Part shown: positions 34,004 to 46,000 of the stretch, one piece after another | How positions within the stretch are numbered: the stretch's first letter is position 1 | How the letters are laid out: each line of letters opens with the position of its first letter | From: Curvularia sp. ZM96 | Taxonomy: Eukaryota; Ascomycota; Dothideomycetes; Pleosporales; Pleosporaceae | Reading direction: 5' to 3' | DNA length: 64,000 nt | NCBI GenBank assembly: GCA_022457065.1 | Contig: JAJGBQ010000003.1 | Location: 4,464,001 to 4,528,000, forward strand | Made by a program: the position numbers and the translations under genes | Notes under the pieces: model-generated | Told to the model about the DNA's origin: nothing | The model's input: the letters and a program-made list of their open reading frames with translations, nothing else | Database searches by the model: none

Positions 34004-34997
34004 GGATTAGTGGACTCACCCAGACCACTTCTCTCGGCATCCCTGACACGGAAATCATCTCGCCTCTGAAGCGCACTACTATGTTGACTTTCAACAGCAA
34101 TGGTGTGTGGAAGGGAGGCCGACCACTGTGTGCCGCTTGCGACGCCGACAGCGGTGGCGACTTGGTTGACATTCCCGCACTGGTATCAGTGTTATCTCTC
34201 CATGGCATCTCTATGGTGATTATAGAGGACAAGGTCCCATCAGCGCCAGGTCAGAAGGTCAATTCGCTGCTCGCGACCTTAGACGCTCAAGGCCAAGCCA
34301 ATCTAAACATTTTTGCTAAAGTCCTGCGGACGTTTCGAGAGGCTGCAGCTGGTACTGAAGTGATGGTCACGGCACGAATCGAGAGCTTCACTTCACGTAT
34401 GGTTCGGCTAGACGCAGTTGAGGAACGACGGTCGGTGAAAGACGCCCTCTACACCGCTGCCGGAGCCGATGCTATCATGATTCACAGCAAGAGCAAGCAG
34501 CCCGAGGAGATGCTGGCTTTCCTCGAAAGCTTCCGTGCCAGAGACGCTGGTACCCCTCTTGTGGTGGTGCCAACGGCGTACGCAAGCACACCAAGAGAAG
34601 TGCTGCGCCGCGCCGGCGCCGGCATCTTCATCTACGTCAACCATCTGATGCGTGCCAAGATTAGAGCCGTCTACCGCGTATCGGACAGCCTGCTAGCCGC
34701 AAAAGGGGATTTTTTGCTCAGGACGACGACGGTGAAAACCTACGAGCCACCGCCGCGGCGCGCAACTTTGGTTGCCTGCTGCGTAAGATGACCGAGCGGG
34801 ACAACGCGGGTGTGGAGGAAGAGGGAGCCGCCATGTTGTATCGTCGCATCATGTCCAAGGTGGCGACTGAGACCATGGGGGTGGTCGTCAAAAAGCTCGC
34901 CTCTGGTGTACTAAGCGGCTGTGAGGCTGATGATCTAATAATTCCTGTGAAAGACCTTCTGGATATCGATTCTCGTCTCGTCTCTGAGATCTCGTAG
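34004..34997 (+). CDS. PEP mutase-like protein (phosphonate pathway), 5'-incomplete
   Basis: Phosphoenolpyruvate mutase isomerises PEP to phosphonopyruvate, the first step to C-P compounds. The frame from about 34004 shows D-W-I-S-G-L, C-D-A-D-S-G-G (the D-x-D metal site), I-I-E-D-K, V-T-A-R-I-E-S-F, A-I-M-I-H-S-K, P-L-V-V-V-P-T-A-Y and V-N-H-L-M-R-A, in the order of the isocitrate-lyase/PEP-mutase superfamily; E-D-K followed by N-S, here nine residues apart instead of about five, is the mutase signature. The usual N-terminal ~45 residues with the A-H-N/D-G motif are not found upstream. Near 34712 the frame shifts: either a 44-base intron (GTATCG...TTTTTTGCTCAG, phase-keeping) or loss of one T in a T6 tract. 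After that the typical E-A-D-D...P-V-K-D-L-L end is in frame to 34997. Could be functional or a pseudogene. Confidence 0.6.
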
Positions 34998-35806
34998 ATT
35001 CATATATTATCTAGGCAATATTTCGAACCTGGAATTAAGTAAATGTCTTGATAGATATCGCAGTCTCACAAGCTAGGTAATGATACCACATGATTACAGA
35101 GACCATGGCGTGGAATCGCTTACTTTTGCTTCCTCTCGTAAGATTGGGTGTTTCGGACCTCATTGCATTATGCAAGATTCCATATTAACCTACAACACTT
35201 CCATAACGTGGGTATGTTGATGGTCCAATCTGGTTGTTAGCTGTAGTCTCGCCCGAAAGCTAGACCTGAATGAGTGCAAACTGTACGTCTGTCTCACTGC
35301 CACCCTAGGTTAAGTGACAACAATGATGACTCCATCTAATACGCGGACTTGTCGCTTTGTTAGGCAGGCCCTCACGTAGAACATGCAACGATATAGCAAG
35401 CAGTTATGTGCCATTCTAAGATGGAAACTGGTCGTGTGCCAGCCTGGAATGGCTTGGGATTGAAGCGGGGAATATGGCGTCTTACGTGACATGGCAAACA
35501 TGCGACGACGGCATAACCTAACCGAAGAGCGGGGCTGCCAAGGTCTCAACATCCCGGGTATCGGTTACTGGATGCTGCCGCGGGCTAATATGCATAGCTT
35601 ATAGGAATATCGCCCCTACAAACGAGCTCTCAGGTAGTGCTCGCTTACAGTTTTACACTGACATGGTGTACGATTCCGTATCAGCAAGTGTAGCAGGTAA
35701 TCGAACACTTTATCGAGAGTTATAAGTACTTAGATGCACGTATGCATGCGTGACTATTTAGAAACCTACTAATTGATGCTCAGAGCAAGTCACGCTCAAA
35801 CCGGCC
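34998..35806. other. Intergenic
   Basis: Between two same-strand genes; no feature beyond a presumed promoter for the transporter. Confidence 0.4.
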
Positions 35807-37756
35807 TTGTATCGGGACTCTGAAGAAATGGGTCAGTCAGAACAGTTGCTTTATGGAACAGGCGGCGCTGCCATCTCTCTGCAGCCTGTCAGTGCCGAGC
35901 TGTCCGTGGAAACCAGTGCGTTTGAGGCACCGACCCAGCTCCCGCAAGAAGCCGGATTGTCTTCGGAACCTGAAAAGCAACTGGAAGACCAGGCCTCTCG
36001 GCTTCCCTTCGCCCGTCTGATGGCCGCGTACCTGTGTCTCTGCTTGTGCTACTTCACGTCTTACTTCGACATGAACGCAGTGACGACGGCACTGCCGACC
36101 ATAGCGGACGCTCTCGACACTGGACCTTCTATTACCTGGGCTGGTACAGCCTACTTGCTAGGGCAGACCGCATTCCAGCCGCTCTACGGTCGACTGTCCG
36201 ACATAACGGGACGCAAGCCCATCCTTCTTGTCTCGGTCACCTGCACCATAGCTGGCGGACTGCTATGCGGATTTGCTCGCAGCTCATTTTGGCTTTACAC
36301 CGCTCGCACGCTAAGCGGCATCGGTGGTGGAGGCATTAGTTCCCTTGTCGCCATTATCGTGAGCGACCTCGTCAGCTTGAAGGAACGTGGTAAGTACCAA
36401 GGCATGATCAGCCTGGCCATAGGCGCCGGCGCCACAGCTGGACCGTTTGCATCCGCCAGTCTCGTACGTTACTCCGATGGTTGGCGGTGGACTTTCTGGG
36501 TCCCAGCCGTCTTGGCCGCTGTTTGTCTGGTCTTGTTGCTACTTTTCTTGCCCCTCAAGCCGGTTACGGGTGGGTGGCAAGACAAAGCTAAGAGGATTGA
36601 CTGGCTTGGGATTGCGGCATCTGTCTCAGGCATCGTTCTTCTTCTTGTAAGCGAATCTACACAACTTTTCGAGCAATCGTCATCACAATGCTGATTCAGG
36701 CGATTCGTGAACCAATAGATACCTATCAATTCGGGCGGCAGCATTTGGCCGTGGCGCAGCGCATACACCATACCTATGATCATCATCGGCGGCCTTTGTC
36801 TCGTTATCTTCACTCTCTACGAGGGATACTGGGCGAAGCTGCCTATCATGCCGTGGCGTCTCTTCCAGCAGCGGTCTCCGGCGATTCTTCTGGCACAGGG
36901 CGCTCTCCATGATTTTGTCTGGCAGACAACGCAGTACTTCATTCCTCTTTACCTGCAGACTGTCCGAGGCTATACACCTCTGCAGAGCGCGACCCTCATA
37001 CTGCCTTTTCTTCTAGCCCAAAGCCTTGCTGGCGCATCGTCCGGCCCTATCATGTCCAAACTCGCTCGGTACGTAAATATCCAATTCCCGTCTTTTAAAC
37101 ACTGAATGACTGTTCTAATTATACGGTCTTTTGCTTTAGATATGGACCAGTCCTCCGTGTCGGGTTCTTGCTTTGGTCTCTTGGGGCCGGTCTGAAGCTC
37201 GTCTTCTCACGCACAACTCCCCTGCCTGCGTACGTGGTAATTCTAGCGATTGAGGGGGCAGGTGTAGGCCTTGTGCACCAGCCGGGTGGGTATTCACATT
37301 CCAATCCTCCAGTCACGGCGTCATCTACTTCGCGCTAAAAAAGCTAACACCTTGATGCCAGGCCTTGTCGCTCTCCAGGCCCTGAGCCGACCAGAAGATC
37401 GCGCCGTGGCCACTTCTACACGCAACCTGCTACGCTCGCTCGGTGGTGTGACTGGCGTTGCTGTTTCCACGGCGGTCCAATATGGGATCACAGAAGCAGC
37501 TATGCGTGCCCGGGTCTCCGAAGAGCTAACCCGCACGGTGATGGATGGACGTTGGCGGGCTGGTGCTCCTGCTACGGTTGGACATGACACGGCCATCTTA
37601 GACGCACGCATGAAAGGGTTCCAAGCCGTGTTCGCCCTTCTTGTACCTCTTATAACGTTATGTCTAGTAGGCAGCTTTTTTGTGTCAGATAAAGTCCTAG
37701 AAGGCGATAAAAAGCAGAACGAAAGACCAACACAAGAACCAGCCGCTGTTACATAG
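35807..37756 (+). CDS. MFS transporter, DHA2 (14-helix drug:H+ antiporter) type
   Basis: Four exons (35807-36646, 36719-37068, 37140-37285, 37362-37756) join in phase to 576 residues; Met8 is an alternative start. A ~70-residue acidic cytosolic N-terminus precedes about 14 hydrophobic segments. Family motifs are visible: the loop G-R-L-S-D-I-T-G-R-K-P (motif A) and the G-I-G-G-G-G-I-S-S-L block (motif B region/motif C-like). Later helices include P-L-Y-L-Q-T-V-R-G-Y-T-P-L-Q-S-A, typical of DHA2 exporters of toxic or secondary compounds at the plasma membrane. It has no stops or shifts and intact splice sites, so it is probably active. It sits about 0.8 kb downstream of the PEP-mutase-like gene on the same strand; a role in exporting a phosphonate-derived product is possible but unproven. 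Confidence 0.9.
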
Positions 37757-38031
37757 AAACACATACTCTGGAGGCATCAAGCTATTAGATATTACTAAAT
37801 AAGAAATATCTAATATTAAAAACGTAGCAACGCTAGTTACAGCAAGTATAAAGCACAACTAGCGTGGATATAATAAATATATAACGTGGTTCCCCAGGCT
37901 GGTAAGATTTGTCTCCCACGCTAATCACATATGTAATAGCGCAAGCATAAATTATAGTAACTAATGCGTATCACTATCCAAACTTTTAAGAGAAGGTTAA
38001 AGCTAAATTGTTTATATTGTCAACTTATAAA
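37757..38031. other. Intergenic
   Basis: AT-rich 3' flank of the transporter; nothing is supported. Confidence 0.4.
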
Positions 38032-38265
38032 CTACTGTTCTCGTCGCTTCTTACGCGGGCCAAGGCTCTTCCAGGCCTCAGGAGCCGCCACCGCTGCAGC
38101 ACATTTGGGCCGCGGTGTAGGCACCTCTTGAGGCTCATTAAGCGCATTCTGAACATCGACCTGCGCGAATCTCTCAGCATAGAAGGCTTCCATGTCCCCG
38201 AAATGATAGTTCCAAGCCATAGTTGGTGTACACGAACCGAAAAGTCCCTGCGAAGCCAGAGCCAT
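38032..38265 (-). pseudogene. Possible gene fragment
   Basis: A 77-residue frame ending in a basic G-P-R-K-K-R-R-E-Q tail, with a Pro/Ala-rich middle. It looks like the C-terminal end of a nuclear or mobile-element protein, but no family is recognised and no upstream exon is convincing. Confidence 0.2.
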
Positions 38266-38520
38266 ATTTCGTGCTTCTACTAACTCTGCCGGGTCTCTTT
38301 CTTGGCCCGTTTGCGCCAGAAAGTTGGTCGCCGAGATTATGTCATTACAACTATATAGAACAGGCTGGGACTTTCGGTGTTCAATGTCCGCAGAGCCGCC
38401 TTGGCCATGACAGTAGCAGTCTCACTGTTATTTGCGGGAATATTGGGTTGCTTGGTAGGACTAAGACATAACAATCGTCAGACAGGCCAATTCGGAGTAT
38501 ATTTTTAAGAATCTTACTAC

Positions 38521-38545
38521 ATCCTAACCCTAATCTAACACTAAC
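38521..38545. repeat. Short interstitial telomere-like repeat
   Basis: CCTAACCCTAATCTAACACT contains about three degenerate CCCTAA units. Followed at 38560-38650 by a ~44-base imperfect duplication (TGCCAAGT / TGCTAAGT blocks). Confidence 0.35.
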
Positions 38546-38917
38546 CTCGGTGCTTAACAGCTAAAACGCTAAACTGCCATAGCTTGAGTGCCAAGTCGGC
38601 ATAGCTCATCTGCTAAGCTGCTGTAACTCGAGTGCTAAGTTGCTATTGCCGGGAGCTTAGGACTAGCCGCTGCTAGCTACACAGCTAGCCGTGAAACCTC
38701 AATCCTAAGCCCAAGATTCTCTTCTGCGTGCTCCGGACATTATCGCAACGTTAGCTCGGGTGTCATTTGTCAATCTCGCGGGAACTAGCAAAGGATGTTA
38801 CTCAGGTACATCAACAGTTCAATTAACGCGACTACAGGCCTCTTTTGGTCTATCATTCCATGTTGAACAAGCAAAATCATGCACCTTTCTACTTGCACTG
38901 AGCCACCGCTGAACCGC

Positions 38918-40491
38918 TCAGTTCCATTTCAGCGAAGCAAACGCCATCCTCAAATTCCCCACGTCATGCACAGCCAGGACATTTCTCAAGAACGTACTTC
39001 CCAGAATGTATGGAGCAGCGCCACCGCGTGGAGGCTCGAAGGCAGGCTGTAAGCCAAGCCAACATAGCGTCGGTGAATCGTTGGCCTGACCAAGGTAACC
39101 ATCTAGGAGCACTTCTCTCTTGGCGATTGGCAGATCCGTGCCATTGATGCGAATGCTCACTTTAGGAACAGTGGCGTTGCACATGGCGACATATGCACCG
39201 TCGGGTACAGACCAAGTGGCTGGAGGCTGCATTGCTTTCGCAATGACTTGGACAGTCTCATTGGTGATATAGCTCCAAGTAGATCCAGTGTCGAGGACAG
39301 TGAAAATCTCGTTACCGCCATCGGCGAAATTACCGGGTTTCCACGGAACAAATGTCTGGTCGATCAAAAACCCATCTGGCCTTACGTTCCAGTGAGTGTA
39401 TTTATTCTCCAAACCCCAAGGTGCGTACGTTTCAGGGGTGATTGACGAATGGGCCCAGACTCCACTGTAGGGAAGTCCCTCAAGTGGCACACCTCCTACG
39501 GCGACGAACCCAGACGCGCTCAGGTTTCGAGCATTCTCCGTTCTGTTGCCAAGATTTACCGAGAAAATGGGCTTTTCGAGTAGACCTTGTTCGACTGCAT
39601 TGAGAATCCAGGTATTGGTAGGGATCCAGGTATGATTGGGATTGGTTTTGTTATTGAGTTTCGGATCGTCTCCCGGATAGAATGTAGTATAATTGCCAAG
39701 TCCCCAGCCTGATGTCGTCAGATTCACATGCATTCGGCTGCTGGGTGTTTTGGTACTCGGCAAACTAAGGGAGATCCAACTTACCCATGATCCCACTCGT
39801 CAGACCATTCTGATTGACGAAGAACGCTCTTTCCGCTAGCCCCAGATGCTGGTTCTTGACTGTCAATCCTGCAAAGGTTACATCTTCACGACCGACGGTG
39901 CCCGTGGCAAACTCCCCGCTGATATAGGCGACTTGAAAGTTTTGATCTGCCAATCGTCCGCCAGTATACTCTTCAGGCCCATCTGATGCGAAACCGCACG
40001 TGGAAGCAGGCCTACAGAGGGATTAGTCAATATAGAATTTGCGCCGAACTTGTGCTCTAATACTTACTTCGCCGTGTTGTTGAAATCCACACAAGTGAAG
40101 TTAGCTCTGGGCATCCAGAACGCACTACTTCCGGTGTCGAAAAGGAAAGCGTAATTCTTTCCGCCGAGCGTGATATCGATGGCATAGTTCGTCCCGTCGA
40201 ATAAGGTTCGAGTGGGACTTGTACCTTTGCTCCCGGATCGAGCCGCTATTTGGTCGAACACCCCACCCATTATCAGCGCTCCGTTCTGCTACTTTCAAGC
40301 GATATTATTGTTTTACCAATGAGGTTGTTTGACTGGCGTTTGCCAAACGGTTTCAGTTCATGCAAGGATTTTGCAACGGGAATGTCGAGTTCGCGAAGGG
40401 CATCAGCGTTGTTTTCGAAGAATGCTCCCGAAGAAAGGGGGAGTAGTGTCTGAAGCACTAAGGCTGCCAGGCATGACCAGCGACAAGCCAT
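38918..40491 (-). CDS. Secreted pepsin-like aspartic protease (family A1)
   Basis: Four exons (40491-40317, 40245-40068, 40011-39785, 39708-38918) join in phase to 456 residues; introns of 71, 56 and 76 bases have GT-AG borders. The N-terminus is a signal peptide (C-L-A-A-L-V-L-Q-T-L-L-P-L-S-S-G-A). Both catalytic motifs are present: F-D-T-G-S-S in exon 2 and V-L-D-T-G-S-T-W in exon 4, so the enzyme should be active. No GPI-type hydrophobic end is seen, so it is probably extracellular. Several N-x-T/S sites suggest glycosylation. The length suits fungal A1 proteases. It digests proteins at acidic pH; it may serve nutrition or host interaction. Confidence 0.9.
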
Positions 40492-41485
40492 GATTGAAGA
40501 GGCCAACGAGACTGAGTAGATAGCGTAGGAGGGAGAGGTGAAATTGCCTACTGTATTATAGGAGGCAATTCTGAGATGCGAAGGCTATAAGCATGGCGAC
40601 CCTGCTAGCTTAGTTAGTCGGGCACATAATCTGTGCGGAATGTTGCGGACTGGTAATGTAAAATCATCCTTGCTGCTCGGTGATTAGCAACAACGCATTG
40701 CGCCGTGTACTACTATGTAACGAAGCGAGGACCAGGCCTCAAGGCCAGGTTATTAGACACAACCATGTATGATAAGCCCTACCCATTCTTTATTGGATCC
40801 CTGTTTGTTTTAACAACGCTCAACAGTGTTGCGGTGTAAATACTCTGCGCTGTGAAGATGGCTGTTCTCGGCTTTTTTTTTTCGTAGCGGCAGCATTTCA
40901 TATCATGCAATCCATAGGTAGGGCCGACGAGGGATGTTTGCCGCGCTGAAAGTGGAAAAGGCAGCCATATTAAGCAAGACCCACCACTCGAGCTTTATTT
41001 CGGAACTGATGAACACAATGTACTCCGTACACAGTCACGCTTTCGATACATCGCATGAAGCCGGACTCTTGTATGTAAATACCGCAATATTCGATGTTAA
41101 ACTCTCGCGAGTAATGCAGTAAGAAACTCTTTGCTGGAGATACGGCATCGATCGAGACTGCTTGGACTCTGCTGGTCCAGAATACATTGTCGAATACGAA
41201 TTTGAATCCGAGAAACAGGTGTCTGTGCATAAACCGTGCGCGTCACAGGGTACCTACGGCAATGGCCACAGTTTGCGGGAAAGTTCATCCTTGCATGTAA
41301 CGCCAGACGAGTCCGCTCTGTGCCACACACGAAGCAGTTGTAGAGAGCAGAGAATAGATGGATGCAGTTGAAAATAGATCAAGTGACGAAGAGATTGCGG
41401 GTGCCAGATATGGAGATACCTGCAGGAACTAGGCACGGACTCTGATGGGCCAATCAATGTCTGCTTCCTTTGTGCATAAGGTTAA
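40492..41485. other. Intergenic
   Basis: Promoter side of the protease gene. A TATA-like stretch occurs near 40551. No coding region is supported. Confidence 0.4.
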
Positions 41486-43030
41486 TCAATGAATACTAAA
41501 GTATCGGAGTTGGTCTTCTGTGCTAGTGTAGCGCCATCTACTTCCATGTCCCCGGAAGCTTTCACCATTCCCATTCGCTATTGCGTAAACTCCAAGGAGT
41601 CCCTGAGATCCCGCACCGTCTTCAGAAAGAGGTGCAGTGCTATATTCCACAATGGGCTTCTCTTCATGACTCTTGTACTTGGCGCTGCAAAAAGAAGCTG
41701 TAGCTGCTTTCGCTATAATGGTGAACTTGATCACATCCATGAGCAGCTCGTGCACCATCGGTGTCACTCTGCTCGCAGTATGTACCACAGATATGCTGAT
41801 CTAAATATTAGCAAAACCGAGGGTTCGGCGTACAGTGCCGTTAGCACCTTGGACGATCTGCTTCAGCTGCTTGACCTGGGACTCATCATCAGGCTTGGTT
41901 TTGAGCAGATCGTACTGGAGATCGTAGTCAATCATGATCTGCACCAGCTGTACGGCCTGACCTAGCAAGCAGATATGCCGTACTTGGAGTGCGAAGTCCG
42001 GCCAAGCACTTCTCATCTCGTTGACGACACCCTTCATGTCACGGGCTGGAACGGAGCAGATGGTGGGACAAATCCTCTATTGGTATTATCGTGCTAAAGC
42101 TGGGGAGCGGAAGAAGGCCCTGCCTCTTCGGATATATCATCCATTTCACGCAACACCCTTCCTGAATAAATACATGGAGATGAGTTTGGAGGAGAAAAAG
42201 CACACGAGTAGCTCCGGTGATCTAGTATTCCCGATTCTCTTCCCAATTCACTAACAACCTTTTGTAGGTTGTGCTTGGTGGCTTACGAGCGTTCAAGTGC
42301 CTTGACTTGGTCGCGGCCGTCATAGTTGTCGGCCCACGCTGCCTCTCCGATGGTGTGCGTCTCTGCCGGGCGGTCCCAATCGGTTGTGTCGCCCTCATTT
42401 GTTGGTGTATTCCAGTCATCGGTCTGGCTGGCGAAAAGCTTCTTGATCGTTGGGTCCAGCTGCTTCATGCGCTCTATGATCTCGAGGTCATGAGCGTCAT
42501 GATCAGTCTCATCGTAGATCACCGTGGCTATGGTCGAGGCTTTGTTGTACACCTTGGCCTCTTCATCCTCGCCCAGACCGGTGACCTTCATCATGGACTG
42601 GTACTGCTCCAGAGCTTGAATCTCGGCCAAGCTCAAGGCCTTGATATGACGAAGGTGGTCCATACGGCGGATGGCCTGCGTCAAGGGGTGCGACTGCCTT
42701 CTCGATTGCCCGCACCCACTGGATGGCCAGGGATGCTGGGCTGAGCACAAGGATGATGCCAGGCTCAGCCTGGATTTCTTTCATACTTATGATTGCCTGC
42801 AATGCCTTCCCGAGATCCATGGGATCCCCGATGAGGATCTCTTTGAAAGGGCCTCTACAGGCGTGGTTTATTTGCGCTGCGCCCTTCCGCTGGTACTCGT
42901 GTAGTACAGTCAGACAATGGCCTGCCCGAATGAAGACTGATCTGTGCATAGTCAGTATATGTTGGGTGCAAAATGAGATGATGTTGCTTACAATAAGCCT
43001 TTCCCAATCGCTCTCAAAGCGTTGAACCAC
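41486..43030 (-). pseudogene. SNF2-type helicase remnant
   Basis: Fragments in several minus-strand frames belong to one decayed gene. The 43030-42563 frame has L-H-E-Y-Q-R-K-G followed by I-G-D-P-M-D-L-G-K-A-L-Q-A-I, which corresponds to SNF2 motif I (normally D-E-M-G-L-G-K-T); here the Gly and the Thr are replaced (D and A). Motif Ia follows as I-I-L-V-L-S-P-A-S-L-A-I-Q-W. The central helicase motifs (D-E-x-H and the C-terminal lobe) are missing; the 42750-42283 and 42037-41801 frames look like C-terminal sequence. One intron-like segment (GTAAGC...CACAG near 42992-42935) survives. It cannot encode an active ATPase as read. Confidence 0.55.
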
Positions 43031-46000
43031 GTAGAAGCCCGCTCACCATTGGGGAGGGTAACTATGTCCCCCGTCTCGCTCCGTCATGTCTCGGCACCTT
43101 CGTGACATTCGAGATCGTTTACTGTTGATCTCGGACACCTCTCCCTGAAGTTGACACTCTTCCTCTTGGGTCTCCGTCATACTAGTGCTGGCTAGGACGC
43201 CGACTGTCCAGCCGCTGAACGAGCTCTAAAGCTCTTCATTGGTCGCTGTATGATAGGAGCGACTCAGCGCCCCAATGCCAGATGCGGCTCCTGGAATGTG
43301 GTGTTTCGTTCTCGAAGACTGAATATAAAACAAAAGTGATCTGATATATAGGGGTGTGGATGAGTTTCGGAGTTGTGGGGAGCGTGGTCGAGCTTATATA
43401 GGTAGACGGAGCGCTTGCCAAGCCACCTTCACCCGAGCGATTTTTGCCTAGTTGCCTTTACCTCAGCGGTTGTTGTCACCTGCATTCACCTCAAACGGCC
43501 CTTGTGGGGTGGTGAGGTTAGGCAGCCACGTTCTAGAGCCTTCCTCCGGTATCGCACGTGTGATTCAGGGAGTCATTCTGCGGCAAACGGACTCTAGGAT
43601 ACTATCAGTGCGGCCAAAAATGTGCTCAAAGCAAACGAGTATATCAGGAGGGACCAGAATGTGACATCATGAGCATAAAAGTGTATTGCCACAAATGTTA
43701 TGCTGGAGCTGTTGTAGGAGCAGCGGTAATCAATGTGATAGATGCTCGTGACAAATACAGCCATGGACCCATTACTGCGTTTGAAAACAACGTAAAAACG
43801 TGTTAAGTACGAACAGAGGAGTTATGCAGAGCAGTGAGCGATATGAGATTTGCTATCTAGCTTAATTGAAATACTGTATCTTTATCTTGAGGTAAATACA
43901 AGGCCGTATGATATGCGCGAAGACTGTAATGCTCACGCTGTCGCTGCCCATCATCTGACGGCCTAGATACAGATGCTAGCAGAAAGATCCGTGGCTGGCA
44001 GGAAACATTCCTGGGATCTCTGGGAGAGCTCCGTTAGATCTGGTTTCATAGTCACTGTCGATCCTGGTAGCCAATCTTCTTCTAAATATTGCTCTTGTCG
44101 TAGGGTGCGCTATATCCATCGTCCATGTGCTTTTCATTCTGATTTCCTTACACCCGTCTAATACAATACCTACTTTCAGTGCATTTAAGTTCTTCAGAAG
44201 GCTGCTGGTCCTTAAAATCATCATTTATTCCTGCTTTGAGCTCTCCAAGATCCATGGCTTTGTTGGAGAAGTCTTCCGCAACTACTTGCCCTTTGATACT
44301 CTAATTGTCATAAGCGTGAGTAAGACTCCAACAGCTAAACTAAATGATTCCCATTACCCTGCAGCCTGTATCAGTCGTGTGGTATCCTGCTTCACAGTCC
44401 CTACCTAGGAAGCAACAGCATCCAGCCGCCTCTACGCAAGTTCAACAACACAGCAGTCGTTCTTGAAACGGACACTACATTCATAACACGACGCAAACTC
44501 CTCTCTTCCTTACTGACCCAGTACCATCCTACTCCCACCCTCCACACGCGCCCCATTCCCTTTCAAGTCAACAAGTTTCAGCCTCGTCACACGACACTCA
44601 CGCCGCACGCCCTCGCCGCCCCCAGCTTCGGCCCAGAAAACTGACGTTACATGCGGTAGAGACTCACAAGTAACCGTACCCCACAAAACTCCGTCGCTTA
44701 GAAGGTTACTTGACAAGTCACATCTGCATGCGCAGGCTGTGCGTTTCTGTTCGTGACATTTTCCAAGGATGACAATGAGGATGGGGGAAGAGGGAACGAA
44801 GGGGGCCGGATCCCAGGGTTTTGGAACCGAAGATGGGGCCGCATGGGAGGCGTTTTCCTTCGCTTACACTGCATTCGGCCTTTGTGGTTTCTTGGGAGAC
44901 TAAGATGTGTGTCAGAGTAGGAGTGGAGCGTGTGTAGACCAGGGATGTTTGCGATTAGATGGCAAGACGAAAAGGTGATATGCTGTACTCCGCTCCTGTC
45001 TCTCAGGTGTGTTGAAGAAGATACAGAGATGCGTTGAAACAGGAAATGTATGCGATGCGGATAGTATTGACACGTAATTGTAATCTCGTATCCCGATTTC
45101 TCTTTTTCGGTGGATATGTGTTTCTGCAACACTGTTGAATATTGGAAGTGGTGTGGTGTTGGAGGGGGTGGCGAAGCAGGGTAAATGGTCAGGTGTCAGA
45201 TGGACAATGTGGCTAGGCAAGGTATTACTGCTTCGGCTGTATGTGCACTGCGTGTTAGATGTAGGGGAGACGATCTGTTGGCGGCTACGGCTCGCAGTCA
45301 GCACTCAATGCAATGCGATGCGGCACGAGCCGTAGCTTGTTTTCACCGCAGTTGTGTGGAGCTTCTGGCTCAAACACGCTATATTCGCTTGTCACGTTTG
45401 CTGTGCGTAGTGGAAGGTAGTGTGTGGGGAGGAGGAGAAACATGCACTACCAGTTTGTCTTATGCACCTTAGTCTAGTCTGCATTGCATAGTGTACATGC
45501 CCAGACATTTCTCATCGTGCAGCCCCACCCAAAGATAGAATGAGACGTGACCTGTATGCACGATATCCCGAGGCTTACTCGCCACATTCATGGACGTATG
45601 CGTAGACATATGCAGCATGTCTCAAGTAAATTCGGCACACCAACTTTCAGTCATCAGATCCGCATGTACGTCTGATCGAATCAAAGTTGTGGCAGTTTAG
45701 GCAAGCCAGGATAAGCTTTTCAGCCTTTGGAAAAAGAAAAGGAAGAGGAAAAGAGAAGAAAATAGGTTAGACAGCTAACTACTAAGCACCTGAAAATTGC
45801 CACTCAGTCAAAGGTTAAACTAACGTCTCAACACCACTCTATCCCATGACAGCATCTCAACACACACATCCAGTAGTAACTACACCCCTACAGCCAACAC
45901 GTCCATCCCGGCCCAGCGTATCTGACACACGCCACCCTTGCTCGACAGATCGCTATCACATGTAAGACGAGTTCGCTTCCCCGTGCCCCTCGCCACAGTG

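Noticed and set aside
44698..45304. Minus-strand frames of 130-144 residues
   Set aside because: Two overlapping frames with skewed composition (H, S, P rich) and no splice or motif support.
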